DNA from: Gemmobacter lutimaris
GTDB taxonomy: Bacteria; Pseudomonadota; Alphaproteobacteria; Rhodobacterales; Rhodobacteraceae
Assembly (NCBI RefSeq): GCF_003570715.1
Contig: NZ_QXXQ01000011.1
Location: 62,001-126,000 of the forward strand
Reading direction: 5' to 3'
Length of the DNA: 64,000 nt
Positions 52,545-61,591 of this stretch are shown here, piece by piece; the stretch's first letter is position 1; every line of letters starts with the position of its first letter. Position numbers and translations under genes: made by a program. A model generated the notes under the pieces. That model did no database searches, was not told the origin of the DNA, and worked only from the letters and a program-made list of their open reading frames with translations.

Positions 52545-53782
52545 TCCGAAGCCCCTTTCATCAAGGCGACGAGATGGGTCCCCCCCGATGCCGCAAAATC
52601 GCGCACCAGCGCCGACATAGCCGCTTCGTCGGGCAGCAAGGCCGCCCGCCGCGCTGGCGGCAGTTGCGCCAACACCTCCTCGACCTCCGCCAAAGCCTGC
52701 GCGGCAAACCCCGCCTCGGTCGAAATCTGCGCCATCAGCCGGGCGATTTCGTCGGTGGCAGTGGTGTCGGCAGCCGTGGCGCTCGGCGTCTCGAGCGCAA
52801 GGCAGAACTTTTCCACCCACAGCCGCCCGGTCTCCTCGGCGATCTGCACGGCGGTTTCCGCCCAGATCGCGGCATCGCGCCGCACCTGCCAATGGCGGGC
52901 GCTGCGCCCGGCCAGCGTCAAGCGCAAGATGACCGTCTCACCGGGCGCGAGGCTTGCGCTCAGAGCGTGAAGAGCACTGCGGACCCGCTGGCGGATCTCG
53001 TCGTCGCTTTCGGCGCCGGTCACATCGATATCGTGCAGGAGGAACGTGACCACGGAGGTCGGCACCTCTTGCACGGTGATCTGCCCCGCCTCGATCGTCA
53101 GAAGCGTCGCCGATTTCGCCCCCGCCTCGCCGATGTCGCGCCCTTGCGGGATGCCCGGCATGACGATCCAGGGCGCATCCCGATACACCTGTCGCTTGTG
53201 GATATGCCCCAGCGCCCAATAATCGAAGCCCAGCGCCGCCAGATCGTCCACCGAACAGGGCGCATAGGTGTCATGCCCCACCGCGCCGGCGAGCGAGCTG
53301 TGCAGCATCGCGACATTGACGGCCCCCGGCACAGGCGCAGCGAATTTGGGCAGCAGGCTGTCGGGGGCGTGCCGGCCGGTGAAACTGACGCCGTGGATCC
53401 AGATATCGGTGTCGCCCAGTCGCACCTTGCCGCCGCGCCCGTCAAACACATGCACGTTGTCCGGCAGCGCCACCTCGCCGGTGATCGGGTTTTCGGCGTC
53501 ATGATTGCCCTTGATGTAGAAAACCGCGATCCCCGCCGCGCGCAGCCGCTCGATCTGCCCCGAGAGGAAGGCCGCCGTCTTTGCGCCGCGCTGCGCCCTG
53601 TCAAAGAGGTCACCCGCAATCAAGAGCGCGGCCACGCCCTCTGCCAGCGCGGTGTCGATGATCCGGACGAAGGCCTGCCGCGTCGCGGACTGGATGTGAT
53701 CGCGCAGGGTCTCGTTGCGCAGCGCGAGCGATTTGAGCGGCGAGTCGAGATGGATATCCGCGGTATGCAGGATCTTGATCAA
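52541..53782 (-). CDS. YhaO-like (SbcD/Mre11-type) metallophosphoesterase
   Basis: A 413-residue calcineurin-like phosphoesterase opening ILHTADIHLDSPL, with GDLFD (~57), GNHDAENP (~93), HSSLAG (~160) and GHIHKRQV (~190), the full di-metal set of Mre11/SbcD nucleases. TTG at 53782 is the chosen start: GGGGGA precedes it and the family motif follows at once; there is no nearby ATG. Coupled with the downstream YhaN-like ATPase. Confidence 0.88.
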   Translation of the reverse strand: MIKILHTADIHLDSPLKSLALRNETLRDHIQSATRQAFVRIIDTALAEGVAALLIAGDLFDRAQRGAKTAAFLSGQIERLRAAGIAVFYIKGNHDAENPITGEVALPDNVHVFDGRGGKVRLGDTDIWIHGVSFTGRHAPDSLLPKFAAPVPGAVNVAMLHSSLAGAVGHDTYAPCSVDDLAALGFDYWALGHIHKRQVYRDAPWIVMPGIPQGRDIGEAGAKSATLLTIEAGQITVQEVPTSVVTFLLHDIDVTGAESDDEIRQRVRSALHALSASLAPGETVILRLTLAGRSARHWQVRRDAAIWAETAVQIAEETGRLWVEKFCLALETPSATAADTTATDEIARLMAQISTEAGFAAQALAEVEEVLAQLPPARRAALLPDEAAMSALVRDFAASGGTHLVALMKGASE

Positions 53783-53841
53783 GGAACGTCCCCCGAATTC
53801 AGGCGCGCCTTCACGCCGATGCAGTTTCAGTGCGCCCGGTC

Positions 53842-54009
53842 TCATCGCGGCCCGGCAATGGCCAACCAAAGAACGATGCCGACAAGCCACACCGCGAACG
53901 CCAAGATTGCAACAATCATCGCGATGTGGAGCAAAGCTTGAACGGGCCTCGCGGAGAGGGCGACAAGGCCCGAAAGAACGAGCAGGGCCATGCTGGCGAA
54001 GGTCCACAT
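53842..54009 (-). CDS. Small two-helix membrane protein
   Basis: A 55-residue ORF with two hydrophobic segments (~2-20 and ~26-52). AGGGGAG lies upstream and it starts 19 bases after the HNH gene's stop, with the phosphoesterase following, so it would be the second gene of this cassette. Small membrane proteins often accompany defence nucleases. The call rests on hydrophobicity and position only. Confidence 0.5.
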   Translation of the reverse strand: MWTFASMALLVLSGLVALSARPVQALLHIAMIVAILAFAVWLVGIVLWLAIAGPR

Positions 54010-54028
54010 GGCACGGCTCCCCTGCCTC

Positions 54029-55417
54029 TCACCCCGCCGCTTCGGCGCATCCTTCCTGCGCCTGGGCGGCCATGAAACGCTGGAACTGATACTGCAGCGC
54101 CTCGCGGGCAAGTTTGTGATCGACCTCCCTGCCTGAAAGGTTTTTCGCATAGATCGAGCCCTCCAACGAGGGGCTGAGGACCAGCCTGCCCGAGCGCGGA
54201 TCGATGGCAATCAGACTGGCGTCGAACAGGGCGTGGATGTCACGGCGCAGCACCAGACTGTTTTCCGCCACTTCGAAAGCGGGATTGCCGGTGTGCGGAA
54301 TGACATGGGCGGCCTCGAGCGCCGCCGCGACCCGCACGCCGGTAAAGACGCACCGCCCGCCATGATGCCTCATCGCCATGTCGCGGAACTTCTGCTGGCC
54401 GGGGCGCGCCTTGACGATTGCGGTCTTGCGGTCTTCCTCGGCTTGCTCGATTTCAACGAGATCCTGCATGACGGCACGCGCCAGCGGCGAAAGATAGGCG
54501 GCCTCGGCTTGCGCCTTTTTGGCGGCGAACTCGGAGCCGAACTCCTGGATGAGCCGATCGATCGCATCGGTTTCGGCGGCGTTCATCTGCCAGGCCCGCA
54601 ACCCGCGGTCTTCGTCCATGCGCTGGAGCATGGGGAAATCCTGAGCCCGCGATCCCAGAATCCTGAAGCCGAACGGGCGCGGCAACAGCGTAACATCGCG
54701 CAGCCCGATCGCCAGCTCCTGCTCCCCCGTCTCGACCCGATCCGCGATGGCCGTCGCCGTCAGACCGAGGCCGTGCCCATAGGCCTTGTCCTCATGCGCC
54801 CAGATGTAAAGCCGGTCCCCCGGCGCGATCTTGTCACCGGGCGCGCGGTCACTTTTGGAAGACGCACGCTCGCCTGACCAGGGCATCCGCAGCGTTCCGC
54901 CCTCCCAATCCGTGCCGGATTTCGGCCGACAGATGCCGCCGGGGGCATGAACCGCGCCGTTGATCTTCAGGATGAAAGCCCCGCGCACCGCCCCCTTGCG
55001 CCCAGCCGCGTCGACGAGACCCGTCACATCGCCCCGCGTGATCGCCGCAAGAACACGGCTCGCGTCATCAAGGCTCAGGATGCCGAGACGAGTCAGCGGT
55101 CGCCTTGCGAACTGCGGATAGGACTTCAGATTGTGATTGGCGCCATCGTTTTCCGCGTCCGTCCATCCGTCCCCGGTCGGCTCCTTTTCGGTCCGCGTCA
55201 CGCCCTCGGGAAGATCGCGCGGCAGGTCCGAACGGACGAGCCAGAAATTGACGAGCGTGGAATGCCCCATTTCGAGACCGATCGGCAATTTCGTCGCCTT
55301 GTGGGTCCAGACTTCGAGGTGAACACGATTGCCCTGGCCCGAAGCGGTCGGCACAAGATCGAAATCCCGCCGCATGACCTTGTGAACCAGCGCTTTGACG
55401 GAGTCGATGTCGCTCAT
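54029..55417 (-). CDS. HNH endonuclease with possible EVE/PUA-like domain
   Basis: A 462-residue protein. The C-terminus (~355-410) has an HNH_2-type nuclease: RCVFTGVRVAAALEAAHVIPHTG, then ENSLVLRRDIHALFDASLIAIDP. A middle segment (~178-260, GDKIAPGDRLYIWAHEDKAYGHGLGLTATAI) has the spacing of an EVE/PUA-like fold, which reads modified bases; this is inference. The N-terminal ~150 residues are unrecognised. Such reader-HNH fusions act as modification-dependent restriction enzymes. First gene of the HNH-membrane-YhaO-YhaN cassette. The 263 bases upstream (55418-55680) hold no gene. Confidence 0.78.
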   Translation of the reverse strand: MSDIDSVKALVHKVMRRDFDLVPTASGQGNRVHLEVWTHKATKLPIGLEMGHSTLVNFWLVRSDLPRDLPEGVTRTEKEPTGDGWTDAENDGANHNLKSYPQFARRPLTRLGILSLDDASRVLAAITRGDVTGLVDAAGRKGAVRGAFILKINGAVHAPGGICRPKSGTDWEGGTLRMPWSGERASSKSDRAPGDKIAPGDRLYIWAHEDKAYGHGLGLTATAIADRVETGEQELAIGLRDVTLLPRPFGFRILGSRAQDFPMLQRMDEDRGLRAWQMNAAETDAIDRLIQEFGSEFAAKKAQAEAAYLSPLARAVMQDLVEIEQAEEDRKTAIVKARPGQQKFRDMAMRHHGGRCVFTGVRVAAALEAAHVIPHTGNPAFEVAENSLVLRRDIHALFDASLIAIDPRSGRLVLSPSLEGSIYAKNLSGREVDHKLAREALQYQFQRFMAAQAQEGCAEAAG

Positions 55418-55680
55418 GGAGGTTAATTCTCCTGTTTACCCGACCTGCGGGCGTTGCAGGTCTTTCCTGATCCGATGCATCTGCCGCGAAGTGGTGATGG
55501 CGATACGGGCCGAGGCGACTCGGCGAGGCAGACCGCAATGTTCTTCTAATCGCCGTGGGCGTCAAAACGTGACATGCTTGCGGGGGCCTCGCCGTCATCA
55601 CATCGCAGGATCTGACCCGCCTCGCCGCAAGAGTCTTCCAAAAGGCCCCAAGCGCAGGTGGTCGTCGAACGGCCCGCCCC

Positions 55681-58068
55681 TCAGGCATCGTAGAGATCCA
55701 CCAGCAAATCCGGGTTGCGCCCTTCGCCGGCCAACTCGTCGAGCAGTTGCTCGAGCAGGGGTTCGTAGTGCGAGACGGCGCGCAGGAAGGTCTCGTTGCG
55801 ATTTTCGTGTCGCGCAAAATCCGAAAGTGTTCTCTCGATTGCCACGCTCAGGGCGTCGGCAAGCGGATCGAGGCCTCTAACAAGGGCATTCCCTTCCTTC
55901 AGGCGCCACCGCAGCAGCCCTCCAAGCAGGAAGGGCGCATAATTGAAGCGTGTATAGTTGGTGTCGTGTTCCGCCGCGAATTCCATCAGCACGCGTTCGG
56001 CCAATTGCTCGACATGCGAACGCTCCAGCAGCAAGGGTGCCGTGTCCGAGCGCGACAGCAAGAAGGCGGCGGCGGCGGTTTCTTGGCGGTAAGACCATTT
56101 CTCGATAGGCCGCGCGAACAGACGCGCAAGGGCGATGCGCTCGTCGTTTTCCGACCGGCAGGTTCGGCCAAGACCTTGATAAATCAGCACCCAGCTTGCC
56201 TCGCTGAGCGCGAACGGGTGCTTGCGTCGGGCGGCCCTGTCCTGCCACGCCTCGAGCAGCATCGCGGGGATAGCGTCGGGGGCGCGGCGGAACTGCCAGG
56301 TGAGGAATTTGAGCGCGTGGTTGTCATTGCTCCCACGGCGCCCGGCGCGGCGATCTTCAAGCTCGGCCAAGGCACGCTCGGTCAACTGCTCAAGATGCGC
56401 GCGGCTCTGTTCCGGAACCTGATCGGGGATATCCCCGTCGCTCGAAATGCAGTGGCGCTTCAGCTTTCGCGCCGAAAGCTTGTCGGCGAGCACCTTCCAG
56501 TCCACCTGCGGGCAGCGGAGGTTCTGCGCCAGAAGGCTCGTCAAACCCTGGCCCGCGGGGCTATCCTCCCATAGCTCCATGCCGCAGGGCAGCACCAGCC
56601 GTTTCGGGATCGTCGGGGCGGGCCCGTCGAGCTCAACGACGAGGTCTTCCCACCGCCGATGAAGTTCGATCGCGCCCTCCCAATCGACGGTGAAATGGCG
56701 CGACAGTTTCGGCGCGTCGATCAACAGCCGCGCCCGACCGGCTGCGGGCACCTGTTCGACACTGAGCGAGACCGGGACGATTTCCGACACCGGCGCACCG
56801 ATCTCCACCCGGGCCTTGCGCGGCCAGGGTGCGAGCTCCTTGCGCAGATGCACGGAAAACTCGGCCTGACCCGCCTGAATGGCGAATTTCGCGGGTTCGG
56901 CAGAGCGATAGATGCGCCCTGCGGGCAGGGTCGCCCCGGGTTCGATCAGATCGTGGCTGCGCGCTCCGTCCTGCCCCAGAACAATGGTGGAGATCTGCGG
57001 CAGAAAGTCGAAGTAGACCGGCTCGCCCTCGTCATGTCGCCGCGCGGCCTCGAGCGCACCGCGCGCGATGATGTCCTCGGGCAGATCGATCAGCGCGCTT
57101 CCGCAAACCGCGCGCAAAGGCTTCAGAAGCGCGTCGCGCATGGCGCCCGTGGTGAGGCTTTCGAACAGGATCATGGCGCAGTCCGCCATTCCGCCCGCGA
57201 TCGCGCCAAGCCGGTCGTCGGGCGGCAGCTCGAGGGCACCGGGCGGGTCGATCTGGAAGAAATCGCCGCGCTCCGTGCGCAGCAATTCGGCGCGTGCGGG
57301 GCGCCCCAAAGCCAGCGCCGCGCGCGCCTGAGCATGATCGGCCCAATCCCCGCGAGGCCCCGCGCCGCCCGCGATCAAGGCCTTGCGCGCGGCATCGAAG
57401 AGCCCCGCATAGCCCAGCGGCGAGTCGATTGGCTGCGCCACCCGCCTGCGCTCGGGGGCGAAAAGGGCGCGCCCCCGGCCCATTTCGTGGCGCAACCGCA
57501 GCTTTTGTAAGGTGAAGCCTTCGCCGACGTGATTGATGACGCCAAGCGTCAGCCCCTCGTCGGGGGCGAGCCAATCCGCCTCCTCGGCAAGGCAGCCCAG
57601 CACCGCCAGCACTGAACGCCAGACCAACAGACCGCGCCCCAGGCGGCCTTGCGCCACCGCGGCTAGCAGGGCTTCTTGCAGGTCTTCGGTTCGGGCCGGG
57701 TGATCATCGAGCGCAATCGCGCAAACCCGCGCGCCGCTGGCAAGCCCGGCAAGGGCGGCTGCAAGCGGCTGCGTCGCGGGCCGGGGCGCGGCCATCAGAT
57801 CGCGCACCGTCGCGCGCCGGTCGGGGGCGCCGATATCGCCCCAGCCGCCGCCCCGCCCATGCGGCGCGAGGCGCGCCTGAGCCCCGCCAATCCAGCGTGC
57901 GCCGCGCCCTTCGCCCGTGCGCACGACGCTTGGTTGCAGCACCACCCCGGTCACCTGGAGAATGCCGGCACCCGCACTCTCTTCACCGTCCGGCCCGATA
58001 CACCAGTTCCGCGCGGCGCGGTCACCCCAGCCATTCAGATCGTATCCGCAAAGCTTCCGCCCCCTCAT
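55681..58068 (-). CDS. Large unknown protein, possibly Hsp70/actin-fold related
   Basis: A 795-residue protein, last of the five-gene operon, overlapping the DUF2357-like gene by ATGA (58065-58068). The opening CGYDLNGWGDRAARNW and the segment VYFDFLPQISTIVLGQDG then HDLIEPGATLPAGRIYRSAEPAKFAIQAGQAEFSVHLRK resemble an actin-fold start and an Hsp70 substrate-binding beta domain, followed by an all-helical C-terminal half (~540-795). The classic phosphate-loop signatures of Hsp70 are not obvious, so it may be degenerate. Function unknown; the tight overlap says it works with the upstream ATPase. Confidence 0.7.
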   Translation of the reverse strand: MRGRKLCGYDLNGWGDRAARNWCIGPDGEESAGAGILQVTGVVLQPSVVRTGEGRGARWIGGAQARLAPHGRGGGWGDIGAPDRRATVRDLMAAPRPATQPLAAALAGLASGARVCAIALDDHPARTEDLQEALLAAVAQGRLGRGLLVWRSVLAVLGCLAEEADWLAPDEGLTLGVINHVGEGFTLQKLRLRHEMGRGRALFAPERRRVAQPIDSPLGYAGLFDAARKALIAGGAGPRGDWADHAQARAALALGRPARAELLRTERGDFFQIDPPGALELPPDDRLGAIAGGMADCAMILFESLTTGAMRDALLKPLRAVCGSALIDLPEDIIARGALEAARRHDEGEPVYFDFLPQISTIVLGQDGARSHDLIEPGATLPAGRIYRSAEPAKFAIQAGQAEFSVHLRKELAPWPRKARVEIGAPVSEIVPVSLSVEQVPAAGRARLLIDAPKLSRHFTVDWEGAIELHRRWEDLVVELDGPAPTIPKRLVLPCGMELWEDSPAGQGLTSLLAQNLRCPQVDWKVLADKLSARKLKRHCISSDGDIPDQVPEQSRAHLEQLTERALAELEDRRAGRRGSNDNHALKFLTWQFRRAPDAIPAMLLEAWQDRAARRKHPFALSEASWVLIYQGLGRTCRSENDERIALARLFARPIEKWSYRQETAAAAFLLSRSDTAPLLLERSHVEQLAERVLMEFAAEHDTNYTRFNYAPFLLGGLLRWRLKEGNALVRGLDPLADALSVAIERTLSDFARHENRNETFLRAVSHYEPLLEQLLDELAGEGRNPDLLVDLYDA

Positions 58069-59564
58069 GCGGCCCCCCAGATGTCGCGGCCCAGAAACGC
58101 CCGGATCGAGGCGCGCCCTTGCGCAAGCGACGCCCCCGCGCCATCGAGCGCGATCGCCTCGACGAAGAGCCCGCCCCGCTCGGCGCTCACCGCTTCGGGC
58201 GCATGATGCCCCGGCGTCAGGATCAGCCCGTGCCTGATGCGCTCCTGCTGCCCCGTAACTCGCGCCAGTTCCGCAAGACGCAGGCCCGCCTGATCCGCAG
58301 CCTCCCGCAGATCGAGCCGCGCCATCGCATGCGGGGTCCAGACCGCAACGCGATGCGGAAAGGCGCTGCGGTCGAGCGGGTCGGAGATGCGCAGCGCCAC
58401 ATGCGCCCGCGCATAGGTCAGCAGGGTGCCGGGCCGTTCGGGCCGCGCCATCACTTCCACCACGCGGCCCTGGCGGTGCAGCCAGAACACGGCAATCGGC
58501 CGTTCCTGCTCGAACCAGAGCCCGTTGACGGCTTCCGAAAGGAACCGGATCGGCGATTGCGCGATCAGCTCTGCCCCCTCGACATCATGCAGCGCCAGCA
58601 CGATCGCCAGCACCGAGAAATCGGTCCAGGTCTGAGCCTGCCAGGCCCAAAGCTCGTCGAGCGCCTTCTCGCGCTTGAGAAGCGCCTCCCAAGCCTCGCG
58701 GATCAGCCGGTAGGTGCGGTCTTCGAGCAAGACGTAATTCGGCGTAACATCGACCGAGGCGATCGCCACGCCCAGATCGGCAAGCTCCGCCGCAACCGCC
58801 TTGCACAGCTTCACATAGGCCTGAACCGACTGAAACCGTTTGCTGCCCGCGGCGCGCGGATGCTCGCGCAGCCATTCGCGCCCCACATCCGACGCGAGCC
58901 GCAGATAGGCATGTGCGACCCGGTTCTCCAGCGTGTCGAAATTCTGATGCCGCACCACGGCGAGGATACGTTGATCCGCGCCCGCCCGCTCGGCCGTGTT
59001 GCGCCCGGGTTGGCGCGACAGCCAGCGCATCGCGGCGCGGTCCATTTCCTGCACCCGGTCGAGGGGGGTGAGCTCCCGATGTCGCCGCAGCACGCGCCGG
59101 ATATGCTCGCGGAAAGCCTTGAGCACGGGGGTCAACTCGCGCGCCTGCCGCACGATTTCGGCCATGCGGGGGTCTTCCTCCTGCTCGGCCCGGTCCCATG
59201 CGGCGCGCAACCTCGGCCAGAGCGCGGTCGGATCGTCGAGCGCCTCGCCCAGTTCCTGAACCCGCGCCGTCACCTCGTTCATCCGCGCGAGCGCCGCCAG
59301 AGCCTCGGGTGCGGCCTCGGCCTCCTTGCCCTTGCGGGGGCGCGGCGGAAAGCCCCGCCGCTCGGGCGCATGGGCGGCATCGCGGCGCGGATAGGGATGC
59401 TGCACCAGCAACCGTGGCTCCCCCCGAGCTTCGCCACGCATCACCACCACATGCTCGCCCGCCCGATCGGAGGGCGCGACCTCGCTCAGAAGGCAATCGC
59501 CCGGCCCGAAAACCGCCTCGGCACCCAGCCCGGCGCCGGCCCAGGGGCGCGCAAGCCGCAGCAT
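58065..59564 (-). CDS. DUF2357-like protein (McrC-type N-terminal domain relative)
   Basis: A 499-residue protein whose ATG overlaps the AAA gene stop (TGATG at 59564). The middle (~200-330: VVRHQNFDTLENRVAHAYLRLA, PNYVLLEDRTYRLIREAWEALL) resembles DUF2357, the domain joining McrC-type subunits to McrB-like ATPases. The D-(E/D)xK nuclease core of McrC is not recognisable in the C-terminal part, so it is probably a structural adaptor rather than the nuclease. Position directly after the McrB-like gene supports the relation. Confidence 0.68.
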   Translation of the reverse strand: MLRLARPWAGAGLGAEAVFGPGDCLLSEVAPSDRAGEHVVVMRGEARGEPRLLVQHPYPRRDAAHAPERRGFPPRPRKGKEAEAAPEALAALARMNEVTARVQELGEALDDPTALWPRLRAAWDRAEQEEDPRMAEIVRQARELTPVLKAFREHIRRVLRRHRELTPLDRVQEMDRAAMRWLSRQPGRNTAERAGADQRILAVVRHQNFDTLENRVAHAYLRLASDVGREWLREHPRAAGSKRFQSVQAYVKLCKAVAAELADLGVAIASVDVTPNYVLLEDRTYRLIREAWEALLKREKALDELWAWQAQTWTDFSVLAIVLALHDVEGAELIAQSPIRFLSEAVNGLWFEQERPIAVFWLHRQGRVVEVMARPERPGTLLTYARAHVALRISDPLDRSAFPHRVAVWTPHAMARLDLREAADQAGLRLAELARVTGQQERIRHGLILTPGHHAPEAVSAERGGLFVEAIALDGAGASLAQGRASIRAFLGRDIWGAA

Positions 59565-61582
59565 CAGCGCATGACCCCTTTCCAGACGAATTGTCCGGTC
59601 GAAGCCCCCGCAGCCTCGACCGAAAGACGGATGGCATCGGCGAGAGTGTCGTCGCCGAACTGCGCGGCCATCTTCTGCAACTCGGAGAATTGCTGGCTTT
59701 TCTCCTCGACATCCACGCCACGCAGTTTCGGCAGCAGGCGCATCTCGATCTGGTCGGCCAGCGCCATCGCGACCCGGTCGCCCACGCCCTCCGCCTCGGG
59801 ATAGGCCCCGGCATAGGCAAGGATCGCACGACCAAGGCGATGCCCGAAGGGCTTGCCGAAATCCTGCATCAGCATGAGCATGTCGTTCACCCGCGTCTCG
59901 GCCCGGCTCTGGTCGTCGGATTGCAAACCGCGGGCGCACCATTTCTCCCAAATCGTGCGGCTCAGCGCCTCCTCGGTGACCCGGTTGTCGCCCGCTTGCG
60001 ATTTCGCGATCCGCTTGGGCGCGCCGAACCGCATCACATTGGCGCGGTCGACCACCTTGTCAGAAAGCGACTGGGTGCTCTCGTCCTCGTTCATCGTGCC
60101 GGCAAACAGAAGATTGTAGCCGGGGAATATCCGCATCTGCGCCTTCGGAATCTCCAATTCGATCTCGGCATCCTTGCGCAATGTCTTGTCGCCTTCCTTG
60201 CCGCGCGCGGGGCGGCTTTCGAGGCGGCTGAGGAAATCCGAGAAGTAATATTCGACCCGGGCAAGGTTCATCTCGTCAAGCAGCACCATCAACAGCCGGT
60301 CCTGCACCGCATCGGGGTTGTTCTGCGCATCGAGGGCAAACATCGCGCGCGCGAGGTCGGTCGGGCGGAACCGGCCCTCGATATAGTTGTAGAACCCCAT
60401 CAGATCTTGCGGGCTGTCCCAACGCGGCTGCACCGGAACCTGAAGGAAACCGATCCCCATCCCGGCCGCATACTGGCGCGGCAACTGGCTTTTCCCGGTG
60501 CCGGAAATCCCCGCCAGAACAGCCATTTGCGTGGTGTCGTTCACCTTCATCGCGGTGTGGAAGGCGCACAGGGTGCGATTGGGGTATTCCAGCCCGAAGG
60601 CCTCGAACCGCTGCCGGACGCGCTTGAGCGCCTCGACCTCGGCCACCAGACCGCTCTTGCCCCAGGCCAGAAGCCGCTCCACCACCTGCGGCGGTTGCTT
60701 GAGCTCGCGCAACGGATCGTCCTCGGCCTCGCCGGTGCCCCCGGCCGCGATCCCCTTCGCCTTCTCGATCTCCCGTTCGAGCGAGGCCTTGCGCGCTTCG
60801 AGCGCAGCCATCCGCTCCGAGGCCGTGCCCTCATCCGACCGCAGATCGGCCAGCTTCTGACGCGCGGCGGCAAGTTCGGCGCCGATCTGGTCGAGATCCT
60901 GACGCGCCGCGACATGCGCCGCACGGGTCGCCGCGATGCGCTCTTCGGTTTCGCCAAGCTCCGAGCGCCGCGCGGTCAACCGCCCTTCGGTTTCGGCAAT
61001 ATCCGTTTCCAGCTGCACGGCCGTCCCGGTCAGTTCCGCCACACGCGCCTCGGCTTCTTCAAGCCCAAGACGCGCCTGCTGCAATTCGGCGACGCGCGCC
61101 TCGAGCCTTTGGCTTTCCTCCGTCAACTCCTCGATCCGATGCACGAGGCTTTCCGCCTTCTCGAGCCGCTCGCGCACCTCGGCCAGATCGGCGCGGGCGG
61201 CGGCCAGTTCGGCCTCGAGCGTCAGTTTCACCGTCTGCGCCTCTTCGACCTCGCGCCGCATCGCCGCCACTTCTTCGCGCCGATGCTCCATCTGGTTCCA
61301 TTCGGTCTGCAACTCGGCCAGCTTGCGGTCGAGCGCATCGACCTCGGCCCCCATGTCGGCAAGGTTCGCCAGCGCTTCGCGGCGTTTCGTCAACTCCTCT
61401 TCCAGATCGTTCAGCGTGGCGCGCTTTTCCTCGATCCGGGCGAGCACGGCCTTTTCTTCCTCGATGGGCCCGGCCAGCGCCACCACCTTGTCGTGGCGGC
61501 TGGCCAGAATGAGCGTGATGATCGACAAGATCGCCAGCGCGACCGAGAGCGCAACGAAGGCGACAATATTTGCGGTGAACAT
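59564..61582 (-). CDS. Membrane-anchored coiled-coil McrB-like AAA+ ATPase
   Basis: A 672-residue protein: one N-terminal membrane helix (~5-27), a long coiled coil (~35-270), and an McrB-family AAA+ domain (~320-640) with Walker A GISGTGKSQLP, Walker B LLMVLLDEMNLARVEYYFSDFLSRLE, and sensor loop FAGTMNEDESTQSLSDKVVDRANVMRFG. In McrB the equivalent of MNEDE reads MNTAD and sets GTP preference, so nucleotide choice is open. Nine bases separate it from the coiled-coil gene upstream. Anchoring by a helix plus coiled coil suggests action at the membrane. Confidence 0.85.
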   Translation of the reverse strand: MFTANIVAFVALSVALAILSIITLILASRHDKVVALAGPIEEEKAVLARIEEKRATLNDLEEELTKRREALANLADMGAEVDALDRKLAELQTEWNQMEHRREEVAAMRREVEEAQTVKLTLEAELAAARADLAEVRERLEKAESLVHRIEELTEESQRLEARVAELQQARLGLEEAEARVAELTGTAVQLETDIAETEGRLTARRSELGETEERIAATRAAHVAARQDLDQIGAELAAARQKLADLRSDEGTASERMAALEARKASLEREIEKAKGIAAGGTGEAEDDPLRELKQPPQVVERLLAWGKSGLVAEVEALKRVRQRFEAFGLEYPNRTLCAFHTAMKVNDTTQMAVLAGISGTGKSQLPRQYAAGMGIGFLQVPVQPRWDSPQDLMGFYNYIEGRFRPTDLARAMFALDAQNNPDAVQDRLLMVLLDEMNLARVEYYFSDFLSRLESRPARGKEGDKTLRKDAEIELEIPKAQMRIFPGYNLLFAGTMNEDESTQSLSDKVVDRANVMRFGAPKRIAKSQAGDNRVTEEALSRTIWEKWCARGLQSDDQSRAETRVNDMLMLMQDFGKPFGHRLGRAILAYAGAYPEAEGVGDRVAMALADQIEMRLLPKLRGVDVEEKSQQFSELQKMAAQFGDDTLADAIRLSVEAAGASTGQFVWKGVMR

Positions 61583-61591
61583 TCAGAAGCC

